Source: Leucaena leucocephala
Taxonomy: Eukaryota; Streptophyta; Magnoliopsida; Fabales; Fabaceae
NCBI GenBank assembly: GCA_037074615.1
Contig: CM073562.1
Span: forward strand, 15,423,001 to 15,487,000
Direction: 5' to 3'
DNA length: 64,000 bases
Made by a program: the position numbers and the translations under genes. Under the pieces are notes generated by a model that was not told where the DNA came from, did not search any database, and was given only the letters and a program-made list of their open reading frames with translations. Below are positions 47,758 through 59,800 of the stretch, one piece after another (positions within the stretch are counted from its first letter, which is position 1; the number at the start of each line of letters is the position of its first letter).

Positions 47758-47770
47758 TAGGATAATGCTT

Positions 47771-48041
47771 TTTTTTTTTGTTACAAAATTTTTGGAAAGG
47801 GGTTAGGCTCACCCACGATCCAAGGGTAGGGCGAAATCTCCTTTCCTCTTAGGCGATACCAATATCGGGTAAGGCGAGCCATCTATTACCCTCAGGCGTA
47901 AACCTAAGTACCCAAGAGCTAGGATGCCTCCCCAAACGCCGTGACTAGAACCACAATAAAGTAGTACTCCCCAGGGTTCGAACACACTCTAAATGATAGT
48001 ATATCTCATCCCTTTGCCAATTAAACCCACAGACGATGGGT
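47771..48041 (-). mobile_element. SINE family A, copy A5 (best preserved, inside a LINE 3' end)
   Basis: Flanked by TAATAGGATAATGCTT (47755-47770) and TAATAGAATAATGCTT (48042-48057), a 16-bp target duplication with one mismatch. Read on the minus strand, the head has TTGGCAAAGGGATGAG (A-box-like) and, about 35 bp later, GTGTTCGAACCC (B-box). The body follows, then the tail TTTTGTAACAAAAAAAAA. This copy best shows that the family is tRNA-derived and pol III-transcribed. It lies at the end of the LINE fragment's coding frame. Confidence 0.93.
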
Positions 48042-48057
48042 TAATAGAATAATGCTT

Positions 48058-48819
48058 ATTATTGCTAATGTATAGTACAAATACTCTATTTAAGTCCTTC
48101 CCATTTATAAAATTCTAATCGAGGAATTTCCTCCACTTTTCCCTTGATCAACCAACTTGCGAGTAATTCGAGGTTTTGTAACTTATTGTGGACTCTGAAA
48201 ATTTCAATGGGGCACTTTTCTTCAATTTTACCTATTTATAATATCCATATAACCTCTCAAGGAAATCTTCCAAATTGTAATTGAATAATATTTAGTGTTT
48301 TTTAGGTCAATTTTTTGTTGGAATTATGTGGTGAGAAAACAACTTAATGAGCAGATGATGAGTTGGCCCTACTTGGGAGAGCTTGAATTTGGTGGAGGAA
48401 ATTGTGAATCTTAGCAAAACTCTTAACAATAAGCTTAACAATAAGCTCATACAAGGCCTATGCCAATTTAGCCTGTAAATGAATGATTAAATATCCAAAT
48501 AAAATTGTTCAGTCTTATATCATCCAGAAACTTGTGACTTCACCCAAACCAAACCGACCTGAAAGGACCAAAATAAGGTTTAGATAAATTTGTGCTCTAA
48601 AAGTGAAATAATAACCTTAAAAAATCATCTCTCAGCATCCCAAAGAATTATATCTACAAATGCATTCCTTATTTCTAAGCCTACAAGCTGCCAAAGCAAA
48701 ATTTACAACCAAAAAGAAGGGAAACTTGACAATCCTGTACCCAAAATCTTTGCTTTTTATGTACAGCACCTGCAAAAAATGGCCTCATATTATCTTGAGA
48801 CTAATAATAATAACATTAA
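48058..48819. other. Intergenic, downstream of HRD3
   Basis: No gene seen. The section from about 48500 to 48819 is the probable 3' UTR of the HRD3 gene on the minus strand. Confidence 0.45.
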
Positions 48820-51800
48820 TTAATTGGGTGCCAGCACACCACGCCCGTTAGGGTGTTGTTGATCGACTCCTCCAACTACGCCATCGAACTGCCTTCGTTG
48901 CCTCTCACGTAGATATAACACAGTTAAAAGACATGCCAACAAAGTGAGAATTGTCGCGTTCCCCTCTGCGAAAAACACATTGTCTACCCATGCTTCTAAT
49001 CTTGGGAAGACTTCTGGCAAAGAATCAATTATTTTAATCTGAATATAAACAAATGATGTGTCAGTAAGGTCTAGGCGGCGAACGATGAGAAGTTTGATCT
49101 GGTATATGTTCAAAGCATCAACAAGAAAAGGCTAGTTGGCTACACAATGTAGTGTTGTTTCATTAACTACAAAATTTCCATCAAATTATGCAATCTGCCA
49201 AAATTAGGTTAGAAGTTGAGAGTTCAGTAGGGGGTTGGAGTTGTCAGGCTCCTCTAAAATAATATGCCATAAATCCAATCATCTCGAAGGAAATTGCAAT
49301 AAGTGAATATCCACCATATCCAAATCATTCTACCCTGATAATATTGTAAGTTCATTGGGATGGGGAAAATGCAGTGGGCCAGTGGCCTACATAGGTGGAG
49401 ACTCATCTAAACTTATCCATCATCATTTAAATAAATGCAAATTGCAATGACAGATTATCATAGTTACTCCCCCATTTAAAAATTATAAGAAACAGATAAT
49501 AAGCTAGCAAGACAGTAAGCATTTAGAGAACAAATCATAACGTCAAATTTCAGTTTCTGATAGTCTGCTTTCCAACATGTGAATGGCAGAAACTCACCAA
49601 GAAACTTTCAGGATAATTCATACGTATCCACAAAGTATAAAGTGCAAGGGTGACAGGCAGCTTTGCCGCAGGATCCTGTTCTAGAGCTTCATCATAGTAA
49701 CGCTTGGCAAGATGAAGATCTAATGGAAGTCCTTGGCCATGCTCATGCATGTACCCTAGATTGAACATGGCTTGTGCATTGGCTTGCGATTTGGCATGCA
49801 TATAAGCCTCAGCAGCTCGTTCATAATCCCTGACAGTGCCCTGAAGGAAATATAGAAACACAAGAAAGAAAATGAAGGAAAGTGGGAGGGAGTTGTAACA
49901 TGGCATAAACAAATTGTTGTAAGCATGCAAGATGCCTGAACACATACCCGACCATAGTAATATGCATCTCCAATCAGTAAAGCAGCATGTTCATTTCCCA
50001 GCTCAGAAGCCTGCCACCATAAAGAATGAGCACGCTGATGCCTCTCTGCATCTGTACAAAACCCAGATTCACCCATGCACATACTACGATCCCGATATTT
50101 GTCAAGAATCCAGGCAGCATTACTTTGTGCCACCTCATAGCCCATCTCAGCCATTCTTGAATACAACATAAATGCTTTTCCAACATCACCTTTCAAGTAT
50201 GATTCTAGCGCCCATCTGGACAAAGAACTCCAAGGACCCCTCTCTGCAACTAGTTTGTATAGCATAGTAGCCTAAGAACAAGAAAAACTGAAACTATTAG
50301 CTGGTGCATTTATTGGGTGAGATAATTCAGGAAACAAAAGCATGAATGCAAATCAAAAGTTTATTCCGGGCTCCTATTCACAAATCTAGTCTCCTTAACA
50401 TCTTACAAATATTGCAACATGTACATATATCATATCTCATATGGTATTAGCCTAATAGGGCTTGTGTTGGAGAAGGCAAGCGATGAAACCCTATATGTGT
50501 TCTCTCACGGCCAGATATATGACTTACACAACCAATAAAGGCGAGGACTTTTTTTTTTTAAAAAAAGAAACAGTTTTGTGATAATTTCAAATAATAGTTG
50601 GGAAGGAAGGGAACATAAATTAATTGTTTGCATTTAAAACAGTATTTGTTATGTGCTAGTTTTTTTCTGACAAGATAGCCATTGCAGGTATGGCTTAATT
50701 GAATTATACGTAACTAGGGATATCCACCATATAATATGTCTCTCATTTAAAAAAATCATATTTCAGATTAAATTGAGAGACAATTTTTTGTCATTATGAC
50801 ATTTTCTTGTTATATTGTTGTCCCAACTACCAAGTCCCAGCTCCTACAGACAATCTAAGTAGTTATTGATAAAATCAATGAAACTATAATAATTATACAA
50901 ACAGAAGAATCAGTAGAGCATATGTAATGATGAAAATATCAGGCAAGGAAACTACGTAGCACTTGGATATATTAAAGAAGTAAATAACTAACTTACCAAT
51001 GGAATATTCTTCTTGAGCGCAACACCAGTATGGAACATCCTTGCCAGCTGGTAGAATGCCTTCGGCTGGCCACTGTTAGCAGCTAGAATAAAGTAGTTAT
51101 ATGCTAACATCACATTTCTTTTTACCCCCATTCCTTTAAGGAACATGACACCAAGGTTATAGTGCCCACGAACCTCTTCATTCTCAACGGCCTTTTCAAA
51201 ATATTCTTTTGCCTGTCATTTGCGCAACAAATTGTTAAATAAACCATAGCTAAAGATATACTACCTAAAAAACACATAACTATGCATAAGGGTGAAACGA
51301 TGCTAAGCACAAGAAGAAAAGCTGATATTCAAAGGCATGGCGTATTCAACCCTAATTTCTGTTACTAGCTTAAGAAATAACTATATTAAGGATACATCTC
51401 AGGTTTCATGGATTTCTCACACTTAAGAAGAAACCTAACTTACCAAAATGAAAGACTTTTCTATCACTAGCAAGCTAGTCACTAAGTAGAAGCAGAATGT
51501 GTTTCTTGGTCAGAGAATAGTAAATCAAGAGAAATCAATAAGCATGAGTTCAAATGTGGCAAGCTACAGAGACCAAGGCTAACAAAGATATCATCTACTG
51601 ATCAATATATAGAGTCAGAGAGCAAATACAATCTTACTTTTGAGTAATTCTTCTCCACTCCATAGCCTTTTACATACAAATACCCCATACCATTATAAGC
51701 AGAATATAATTGTTGTTTTGATGCAAGTGTGAACCATTCCATAGCTTTAGTATAATTTCTTTCAACACCAGCTCCCCTAGCATAAATCTCTCCGAGAAGT

Positions 51801-53176
51801 TCCATTGATCTCGGCTCCCCCTTATCTACGGACTTTAAGAACCATGACAATGCCTTGGCATGATCACGCCTTAATCCTCTCAACCCAAAGTAGTAAAATA
51901 GCCCAATCTTGTACATGGCAGCAGCATTCCCTCTCTGTGCTTGATATTCCAGTATCTGAAAGTCGTCATCATCCTCCCCTCTTGATTTTCTCAGAGCTTC
52001 TTTGTTCTCCTCGGCTCCATTATGGAGCCTAACTTGGTCAATTACTGGGGAATCTTTTGAAATTAAAAAACTATTTACAGCAACTTCTGCTAATTCAGCG
52101 TAAAGCTTAACCGCGTTTTCAGACATCTGCTCAGACAAAATATTTCATCAAACAAAGAAAACGAGGCAAACTAGATAGGTAAAAGAGGTTCCACTAATAG
52201 TTGTAAACTAGAAAAAACTACCCATGTCCTGGAACAATTTGCCTGACAAACATTTTTCTTTGTCCTAATGATTTCATATTACTAGGGCGAATAGGACTTT
52301 CTGATTAGAAACATCCCCCCACCCCCCAAAAAGAACTTCCTTTCTCTCAACAGAAACCACAAAAGAACAGGACTTCATCATAAAATAAAATGCAGTCTCA
52401 ATAGTTTTCGATATTTTACTCGAAAGAACAGAGTAACTTGGAAAATAAGCAGAAGTTGGAAAGGGGGAAAGTATATCACAAAGGCCTTATAATATGCAGC
52501 GATAAATCATTAAATCCAGACCAAGCATAACTCATAAACCTCCAGTTCCAATAACGGGGGAAAACGCACACAAACATGCAAAAACATACACACACGATGC
52601 AAGTGGTAGTAAATTGCTCACATCTTGGCGTGTATATGCATAAGCCAAAGCCATCTTGGACTGCATATTACCACCTTCGGCAGCAAAGCGATGATGCAGA
52701 AACGCCTTTGCTTTGCTCCTCTCTTTCATAATGCCCATCCCATACAGAAACCCTAGCACTGACTGCGCGGCCGGATATCCAGACCCAGCGGCCGCTTCAA
52801 TCTCCCCAGTAGCATCCTCCATCATAGTCACATCTCCTGAGCTAACCGCTGACATCATCTTTTCAATGCCGGAGTAGTAAAGCGCCTCCGACTCTGTACC
52901 CGGTTCGGTGGCAGTGGCATCTGAATCTGGCTGTAAGATTGGGCGCCATGACCCCGGGTCGAGCTCCTCTTCGGACTTGTGGGTGTCTGAATCGCCAAAG
53001 TCGTCCCACTCGGCGTCGGAGTCAGCATCGGAGGGATTGTCCGATGAGGTGAGGCCCTCTTTGATGTGGTCCTGAGAGAGGAGAAGGACGACGGGGCGGG
53101 CGACGAAATAACGAGGAAGGAGAGAAAAGATTAGGAGAGAGAGGAAAAATTTGCAGGCTGGTGATCGTCTACGCAT
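48820..53176 (-). CDS. HRD3A: HRD3/SEL1L homologue, ER-associated degradation
   Basis: Six exons, 53176-52622, 52126-51638, 51212-50997, 50271-49948, 49840-49598 and 49038-48820, give 681 residues, close to the 678 I recall for Arabidopsis HRD3A (EBS5). The start at 53176 (MRRRSPACKFFLSLLIFSLL) opens directly with a signal peptide; an upstream in-frame ATG at 53218 would add 14 residues before it. Many Sel1-like repeats follow (AAQSVLGFLYGMGIM, AAMYKIGLFYYFGLRG, SAYNGMGYLYVKGYGVEKNYSKA, GHYNLGVMFLKGMGV, AMFNLGYMHEHGQGL). The last exon has a membrane helix, ATILTLLACLLTVLYL, before a basic cytosolic tail. HRD3/SEL1L works in the ER membrane, receives misfolded glycoproteins and passes them to the HRD1 ubiquitin ligase. 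In Arabidopsis this includes defective brassinosteroid receptors. Confidence 0.95.
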
Positions 53177-53849
53177 TGTTTGATTGAGAGAACGATGAAC
53201 AGAGAATTCCCTGAACATCGGAATGGCCGTGATTCCTTGGCCGTGAAAATTTCTGAAAAATCAATGCTGAAGGGAGGTTGGAAAGTCAACTGTGCTCGTC
53301 TAACAATTTGAGAATCGTAGGTCAAAAGAAAAAGTGAAATCCCATGGGGAATCTCCTTCAGAATTCAGATAGTAGGTACAAGGTAGGAGGAACTAGGAAA
53401 TAAATATGCGGAGAAAAACGAGATAAATAATTATTGTAATCATAATTATAAATAATGATAATAATGATAATGCCGATATAAGCCGATGAACATTTCGAGA
53501 AAATGACAATTCAGAACCCTATAAATGAAATAATTTCATCTAAGGACTGATTTTTTTTTTTTAACCAAAGGAGAGCCTAACCGATCCCCAGTAGACAGTA
53601 AGTGCATCGCGGGACAAAGAAAACCATGCAAGGCGGCTACTTCAGCCTTGCTTCCTTCCCATCGTTGGTTGAGGATAATGGCTTCCTGATATAAGTGCGA
53701 GCTCTTCTAGGGTTTTCTATTTTTTCCAGCCTGAGTTCTGGAGCTTGATTCTACTAATCCACTACTCACCAGAAAGCTTATAATCTCAGTATTATAATCG
53801 AGGGTCTCCATTTCGTCCCTTCAATTTTGAAACTTTTTGTGGTTTCGCA
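53177..53849. promoter_or_regulatory. Shared divergent promoter region of HRD3 and Aquarius
   Basis: The start codons of the two genes are 673 bp apart and point away from each other, so both 5' UTRs and promoters lie here. A pyrimidine-rich stretch at about 53700-53770 may belong to the Aquarius 5' UTR. A T-run of about 14 lies at 53551-53564. No clear TATA box was identified for either side, which fits broadly expressed genes. Confidence 0.55.
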
Positions 53850-56800
53850 ATGACGCGGGTATACGGAACTGGAGTATACGACTTTCGTCGTCACAGAGTA
53901 GCTGAGTACCCGGTAGCTGAGAAAGGAGAGACCAAGCCTGGGGCTACACTTCCGAGCACTATTACTCTTTCGGAGATTCAGCGGGATCGACTTACTAAGA
54001 TTGCTGAGGCTAATTGGTTGAGAACTGGTGACCTTGCTCGGCCCAAGAATCCTTTTGATCCGGAATTGGTTAAGAAAATTTATGAGACAGAGCTGCTGGT
54101 TAAGGAGGGTCATAAACCCGTTCCACTGCAGAGGGTTATGATTCTGGAGGTTAGTCAGTATTTGGAGAATTATTTGTGGCCTAATTTCGATCCAGAGACT
54201 GCCACTTTCGAGCACGTCATGTCCATGATACTCATGGTGAATGAGAAGGTATTTTGCTTGCTCCATAGCTTTTATTCGGGTTAACGTAGAATGTTAATTT
54301 CTTACAATGAGCTGTCACACAGCATAGGCTGCTACACGGAATAAAACACTCCCTAGTTACTTGCTAATGTCATAACGACAGTGGAACTAAATTATTAACT
54401 TAGTTATAGTGGAATGGGCTGAGAAAAAGGTTTGAGTTGTATGGATAGAATGACAAATTAGTACGGCAAGTATTTATAGGACGGGAAACAAATCACACAG
54501 GAGAATGTTTCTCCTGATGTTCGGCCAACAAGGGAAGAAAATAAAGGGAATAAATTTAAAAAACCTTAACTGCTGTACATCAATGCTTTATAATTGTGAA
54601 GTTAATTGTTTGCAACTCAGAATTAATTTGAAATTCTCTAAGGAGAAAAATAGGGTCTCCATAGCTAATAAAAATGCTTGCACCGCTTGCAGTTCCGAGA
54701 GAATGTTGCAGCTTGGGTGTGCTTCCATGATCGGAAAGATATTTTCAAAGGATTTCTTGAGAAGGTTCTTAAACTGAAGGAGGTTTGTATCCATATTTTC
54801 CTCTGAAATTATCATTTTAAGATTTATTTATGCATTACACAGAGGTGCAACTTTCAATTGTATGTCTTGGTTTGAGGGGGTTGCAAATGTACAGTACGGC
54901 TTACTGCGGACAAATCCCCATCAGTGTTGACATCTTTTTAAATTTGTCTATTACAGTGCATATCTTGGGGAAATGTTTTCTGATTCAGGTGCATTAGTCT
55001 CATACATGATGATTTAGAATGGCATCTTTTGTTAAGGTCGTCCATAATGTGTGGTTCAAATTTTCTCTCCCTATTTTCTTTTATCAATTTGAAGTTTAAT
55101 AATTGGCCTACTAACCACTAAGATTGCCACCTTTGTTTTGTACTTTATGGTCGACCTATTAAAAAACTAGGTGTAGAGTTTTATCACTGAATTCTCACCC
55201 ATGAAAGAGAGCCTAGAGACACAAACAAATGTGGACATAAAGAGGTAACACTTTTATTGGAGAAGTGAGTTCAATGATCTGAAACACACAATTCTATAAT
55301 CAATCTGTTTGGAGTGGACTATTCGCCCAATACACCAAACAATTACTTCTTGGATGCCTCTTGCTGTTCCATAATCTGCTAGTTATTCTAATCTTCCTAA
55401 AATCAAGATACATAAATTATAGCTACTAACTGGCCGTTTGATATTCTTTTCCCTTGGTTTTGCAATGTATATGTGTCCTTGTAATCATCACCCGAAGGTT
55501 TTTATTTAATCTCTTTTGGTAGTTGTTTGTGGTATGGTAATGTTTCCTTGACTTGGATTTTGAAACTTTTCCTTTGGCACTTGATGGTACCATTTGATTT
55601 GCCGAGAAATTATACTGGATCTCACATTTCAAATTTAACTGTAGGGAAGAGAACTATCTATAGCAGAGAAGACCAATTCCTTAGTTTTCATGATAAACAC
55701 CTTTCAGGTATGCTGGCTTTGTACTTCATCATTTTGTTAGGTCATATTCAAAACATTTATTTTATTTATTTATGTTTTGTTACCAATAACTTAACAAGCA
55801 TGTTTGTTAATATTGCTAATACATCTTTATATAATTGGTGTGCAATTTTCATAATCTAAGCGTGGCTTTTTCACTACTTCGGGACTATTGTACTTTAACA
55901 TAATCCTACTTTCAGCAATGTTTTGATGTTATGAAAACATTTGGGGACAGATACGCTGTTTTAATCTATTTGGGCCAAAAGCTTTATTGTTCTGATATAA
56001 TATGGTCTGCCTTTGGTTCAGATAATAGAAATGAATATACCAATTTAGTTCCTGCACTTTGCATTGATTTTTAAACAGGTCCCTTACTAATTTTTTGCCC
56101 CCAACATACTCCTTACATATTCCAACGTCTTTAGGGTTCAGCATTAGAATTATAAAACGTTTTAAAAAAAATACTCTTTAAGTGGTCCATCATCCATGTG
56201 TAAATATGCCATTGATTTAATGTTGATGTGGCTGACTATTGTCTTGAGTGGCGGCTATTTCTTTCAGTCCGTTTTCTAAAAATTTTAAAACAAAAAAGGT
56301 AAATATTATAATTTTCTAAATTGAAAACTGAAATCAATAATAAATACTCCCTCTGTTATTTTGAAGGGTATTGTAATCATGGAGTTTCCTCTTCTCTATT
56401 TCAAGTTTTCATCAGCACTAAGCTTGACAATCAGAATAATAATTTCCCTATTTCCAATCCCTTTATTATTTATGCCAAAATCATCCTAGCAAATTCCCTG
56501 AACGTTATAGTTTAACCATTAACTTTGGATTGCAGAGTTTGGAAGATGAGGTTGTCAGCATGACAGTCTTGACACTAGCAAGTTTGAAATCCTGGTACTG
56601 TTTATCTTATGGTCGTTTTCAGGTAAGATGAGACAAAAGTGTATTTTTATGGTGTTGCAATGTTACTGTTTTTCCCCATTATTGTTTTTGATGGAAAATT
56701 GTGAATATAATTGTATACATGCTAATTGCATTTTTTGGGAATTGGTCTTCACTTATGTAGACAGAGCTTTGTCTGAATCCAAGTCTGATCAAGAAGTGGA

Positions 56801-59800
56801 AAAGGATGGTAAGGAAGGAACCTCTGAAAGAAGGGAATTCTGATCCCTCAGCTACCCTTGAAGTGACATTCTTGAGAAATATCATTGAAGAATTTTTGGA
56901 GGTTGTATCTTGTCGAGAATTTGAATCATAGATACAATTTGTCCTTTATGTCAGCACATTGAAAATTAAGTTATAATCCAAGAATTAAGCATAAATTCAA
57001 TTTTTTTTTATAGATACTGGATTCCCAGGTTTTCCCCCAAAGACAGTTACCTGGTAACAATGAAGTCATTGATACCATGAATTTGGAGTTAGCTGATGAT
57101 GCTTGTGTATTGTATTGTGAGAGATTTATAGAATTTCTTATTGACCTCTTGAGTCAATTGCCTACACGGAGGTACGCTAATATGCTTCTTTCCATCCTCT
57201 TAAGCATCATGTTGTCTTGTTAATATAATATTCTGATTACTTATTGTAAATTTATCATTTGGAAGGTGATATGATTTTTATGAATTCGATTCGATATTTA
57301 AAATCTCTTGACCGTTACGTCTTCCTTGCAACTATGGTTTGATGGGTGATAGACTCCACTGACATAAAGATAGGAGGGATCCTTCTTTGTTTTTGCAATA
57401 TTATTTTTATCATTTCATCTATGAATTGATATTGTTTTTGGTTTTTCCTTAAACATCAATTTTTTTTGCCCCTTGCTTCTGCTCTAGGTACTTGAGGCCT
57501 CTTGTGGCCGATGTAGCTGTTGTGGCCAAATGCCATTTGAGCACACTCTATAGGCATGAAAAGGGCAAACTTTTTGCTCAGTTGGTTGACTTATTACAGT
57601 TCTATGAAGGATTTGAAATTAATGATCATACAGGAACACAGTTAACAGATCATGAGGTTCTTGAATCTCATTACAGTAATCTCCAATCATTTCAGCTACT
57701 TGCATTTAAAAGGATTGAGAAGGTATGCATTGAAGTAATTTAGTCTGAATAAAGATTTTTTTCTTACAAAAAATATCCGTCTGGTGTGACTGAATTCAAA
57801 TTTCGTTTTATTCTTCCTACTTTAATATCCTTTTCATTTGTTGTGCTGATTGCAGTTGCGAGAACTTGCATTGAGTAACATTGGTTCAATTCACAAGCGT
57901 GCAGATCTATCTAAGAAGCTATCTGTTCTTTCTCCTGAGGAGTTAAGGGATTTGGTTTGCTGCAAGGTGTGCAAGTAATGAATGAAAATTTTTATAATCT
58001 TCTTCATCATGACATTTGATCTTCTGTTATCCTCTGTGATATATGTGGAATTTTAGAGTTGGACTGATTGTTACTATATTTGTATGTGTATCTATTATCA
58101 TCACTTTATTTTGAGTTTTATCTTCCTTCTGTGCTTTCTTTTCACTTCTTGATCTTCTGATTTTCCCTGAATGATCCTTTTGTTGGTAAGAGGGTTTTGG
58201 CCTTGTTCAACTGCATTAAAATTGGGCTGATTTAGATTTTGGATGCATTACGACATTGTATTTCTGCCATGAACAACCAAGTGATGCATGTAATGAAGGT
58301 AATCTTTATGCTGGAACATGAAACATGAACCTTCAGTTTTTGGTACAGTTTTATTTCTGTATGAAAGCTTTAATTATCATTGAATCAGGAAAGGGAAAAA
58401 TTATCATTGAGCGGTGTATTTAAGATATTAAGGCCTTTTTGTGAGCTGTGCCAGAGTTCTAACTAGGTCATGTGGACTGGTTCCATCAATTCATTTTGGA
58501 TATATTGTGTAGCAATATCATGTATGTAATCCATTTATTATGGGCAAAATAAAGATCCATGTCTTGAATTTAATACAGCATATTTATGATCTTGACAGTT
58601 GCCTCTTTATGCAGCTTCAATTGGTCTCCCAAGAAGATCCTTGGTCACAGAGGGTTGATTTTCTTATTGAAGTGATGGTGTCGATCTTTGAGAAACAACA
58701 GTCACAAAAAGAAGCCATTAATTCTCTTCCACTATACCCAAATGAGTTGATTATGTGGGATGAAAGTGTCGTGCCAAGCATAAATTACACTGGAGAAGGT
58801 TGTTTGGCTCTGCCAAAGCTTAACTTACAGTTCTTAACCCTGCATGATTACCTCCTTCGAAATTTTAATCTCTTTAGACTTGAATCAACATATGAAATAC
58901 GTGAGGATATACAAGAGGCGGTTCCACATCTTCTTGCATATATTAATAATGAGGGAGAAACCGCTTTCCGTGGTTGGTCTAGAATGGCTGTACCAATCAA
59001 AGAGTTCAAGATCGCTGAGGTAAAGCAACCGAATATAGGAGAAGTCAAGCCATCTTCTGTGACCGCAGAAGTTACATATAGCATTTCTAGTTATAGGGCG
59101 CAGATAAGATCAGAATGGGATGCCCTCAAAGAACATGATGTTTTGTTTTTACTTTCTATTCGCCCATCATTTGAGCCTCTTACTGCAGAAGAAGAAGTTA
59201 AAGCTAGTGTGCCACAGAGGCTTGGCCTTCAGTATGTTCGAGGATGTGAAATTATTGAGATTCATGATGAGGAAGGAACTCTTATGAATGATTTCACTGG
59301 AAAGATTAAACGTGATGAGTGGAAGCCACCAAAGGGGGAAATGAGAACCATAACTGTGGCTTTGGATACTGCACAATACTACATGGATGTCAACAACATT
59401 GCAGAGAATGGGGCAGACGATGTTTATGGTACATTTAATATACTGATGAGGAGGAAGCCCAAAGAAAACAATTTCAAAGCCATCTTAGACTCAATAAGAG
59501 ATCTGATGAATGACTACTGTATTGTTCCTAAGTGGCTGGAAAACATATTTCTTGGTTATGGGGATCCTTCGGCAGCACAATGGACTAATATGCCTGATCT
59601 GCTGGAAACGGTAGATTTCAAAGATACCTTTTTAGATGCTGATCACTTGATAGAAAGTTTTTCAGATTATGAGGTTGGTATGGTTTGTATTTGCTTGAAG
59701 TTTATACAAATTTGTTCTTGAATGGATGTGATTTAAATTTTCTTTGAATTATACGTCAAATCAAGCACATGACTTCTTCCTTGGTACTGTAGGTTTCTTT

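Noticed and set aside
53176..53218. Upstream ATG of HRD3 (MFREFSVHRSLNQT...)
   Set aside because: It would place 14 polar residues before a clear signal peptide. The downstream Met opens the signal peptide directly, as in other HRD3 proteins.
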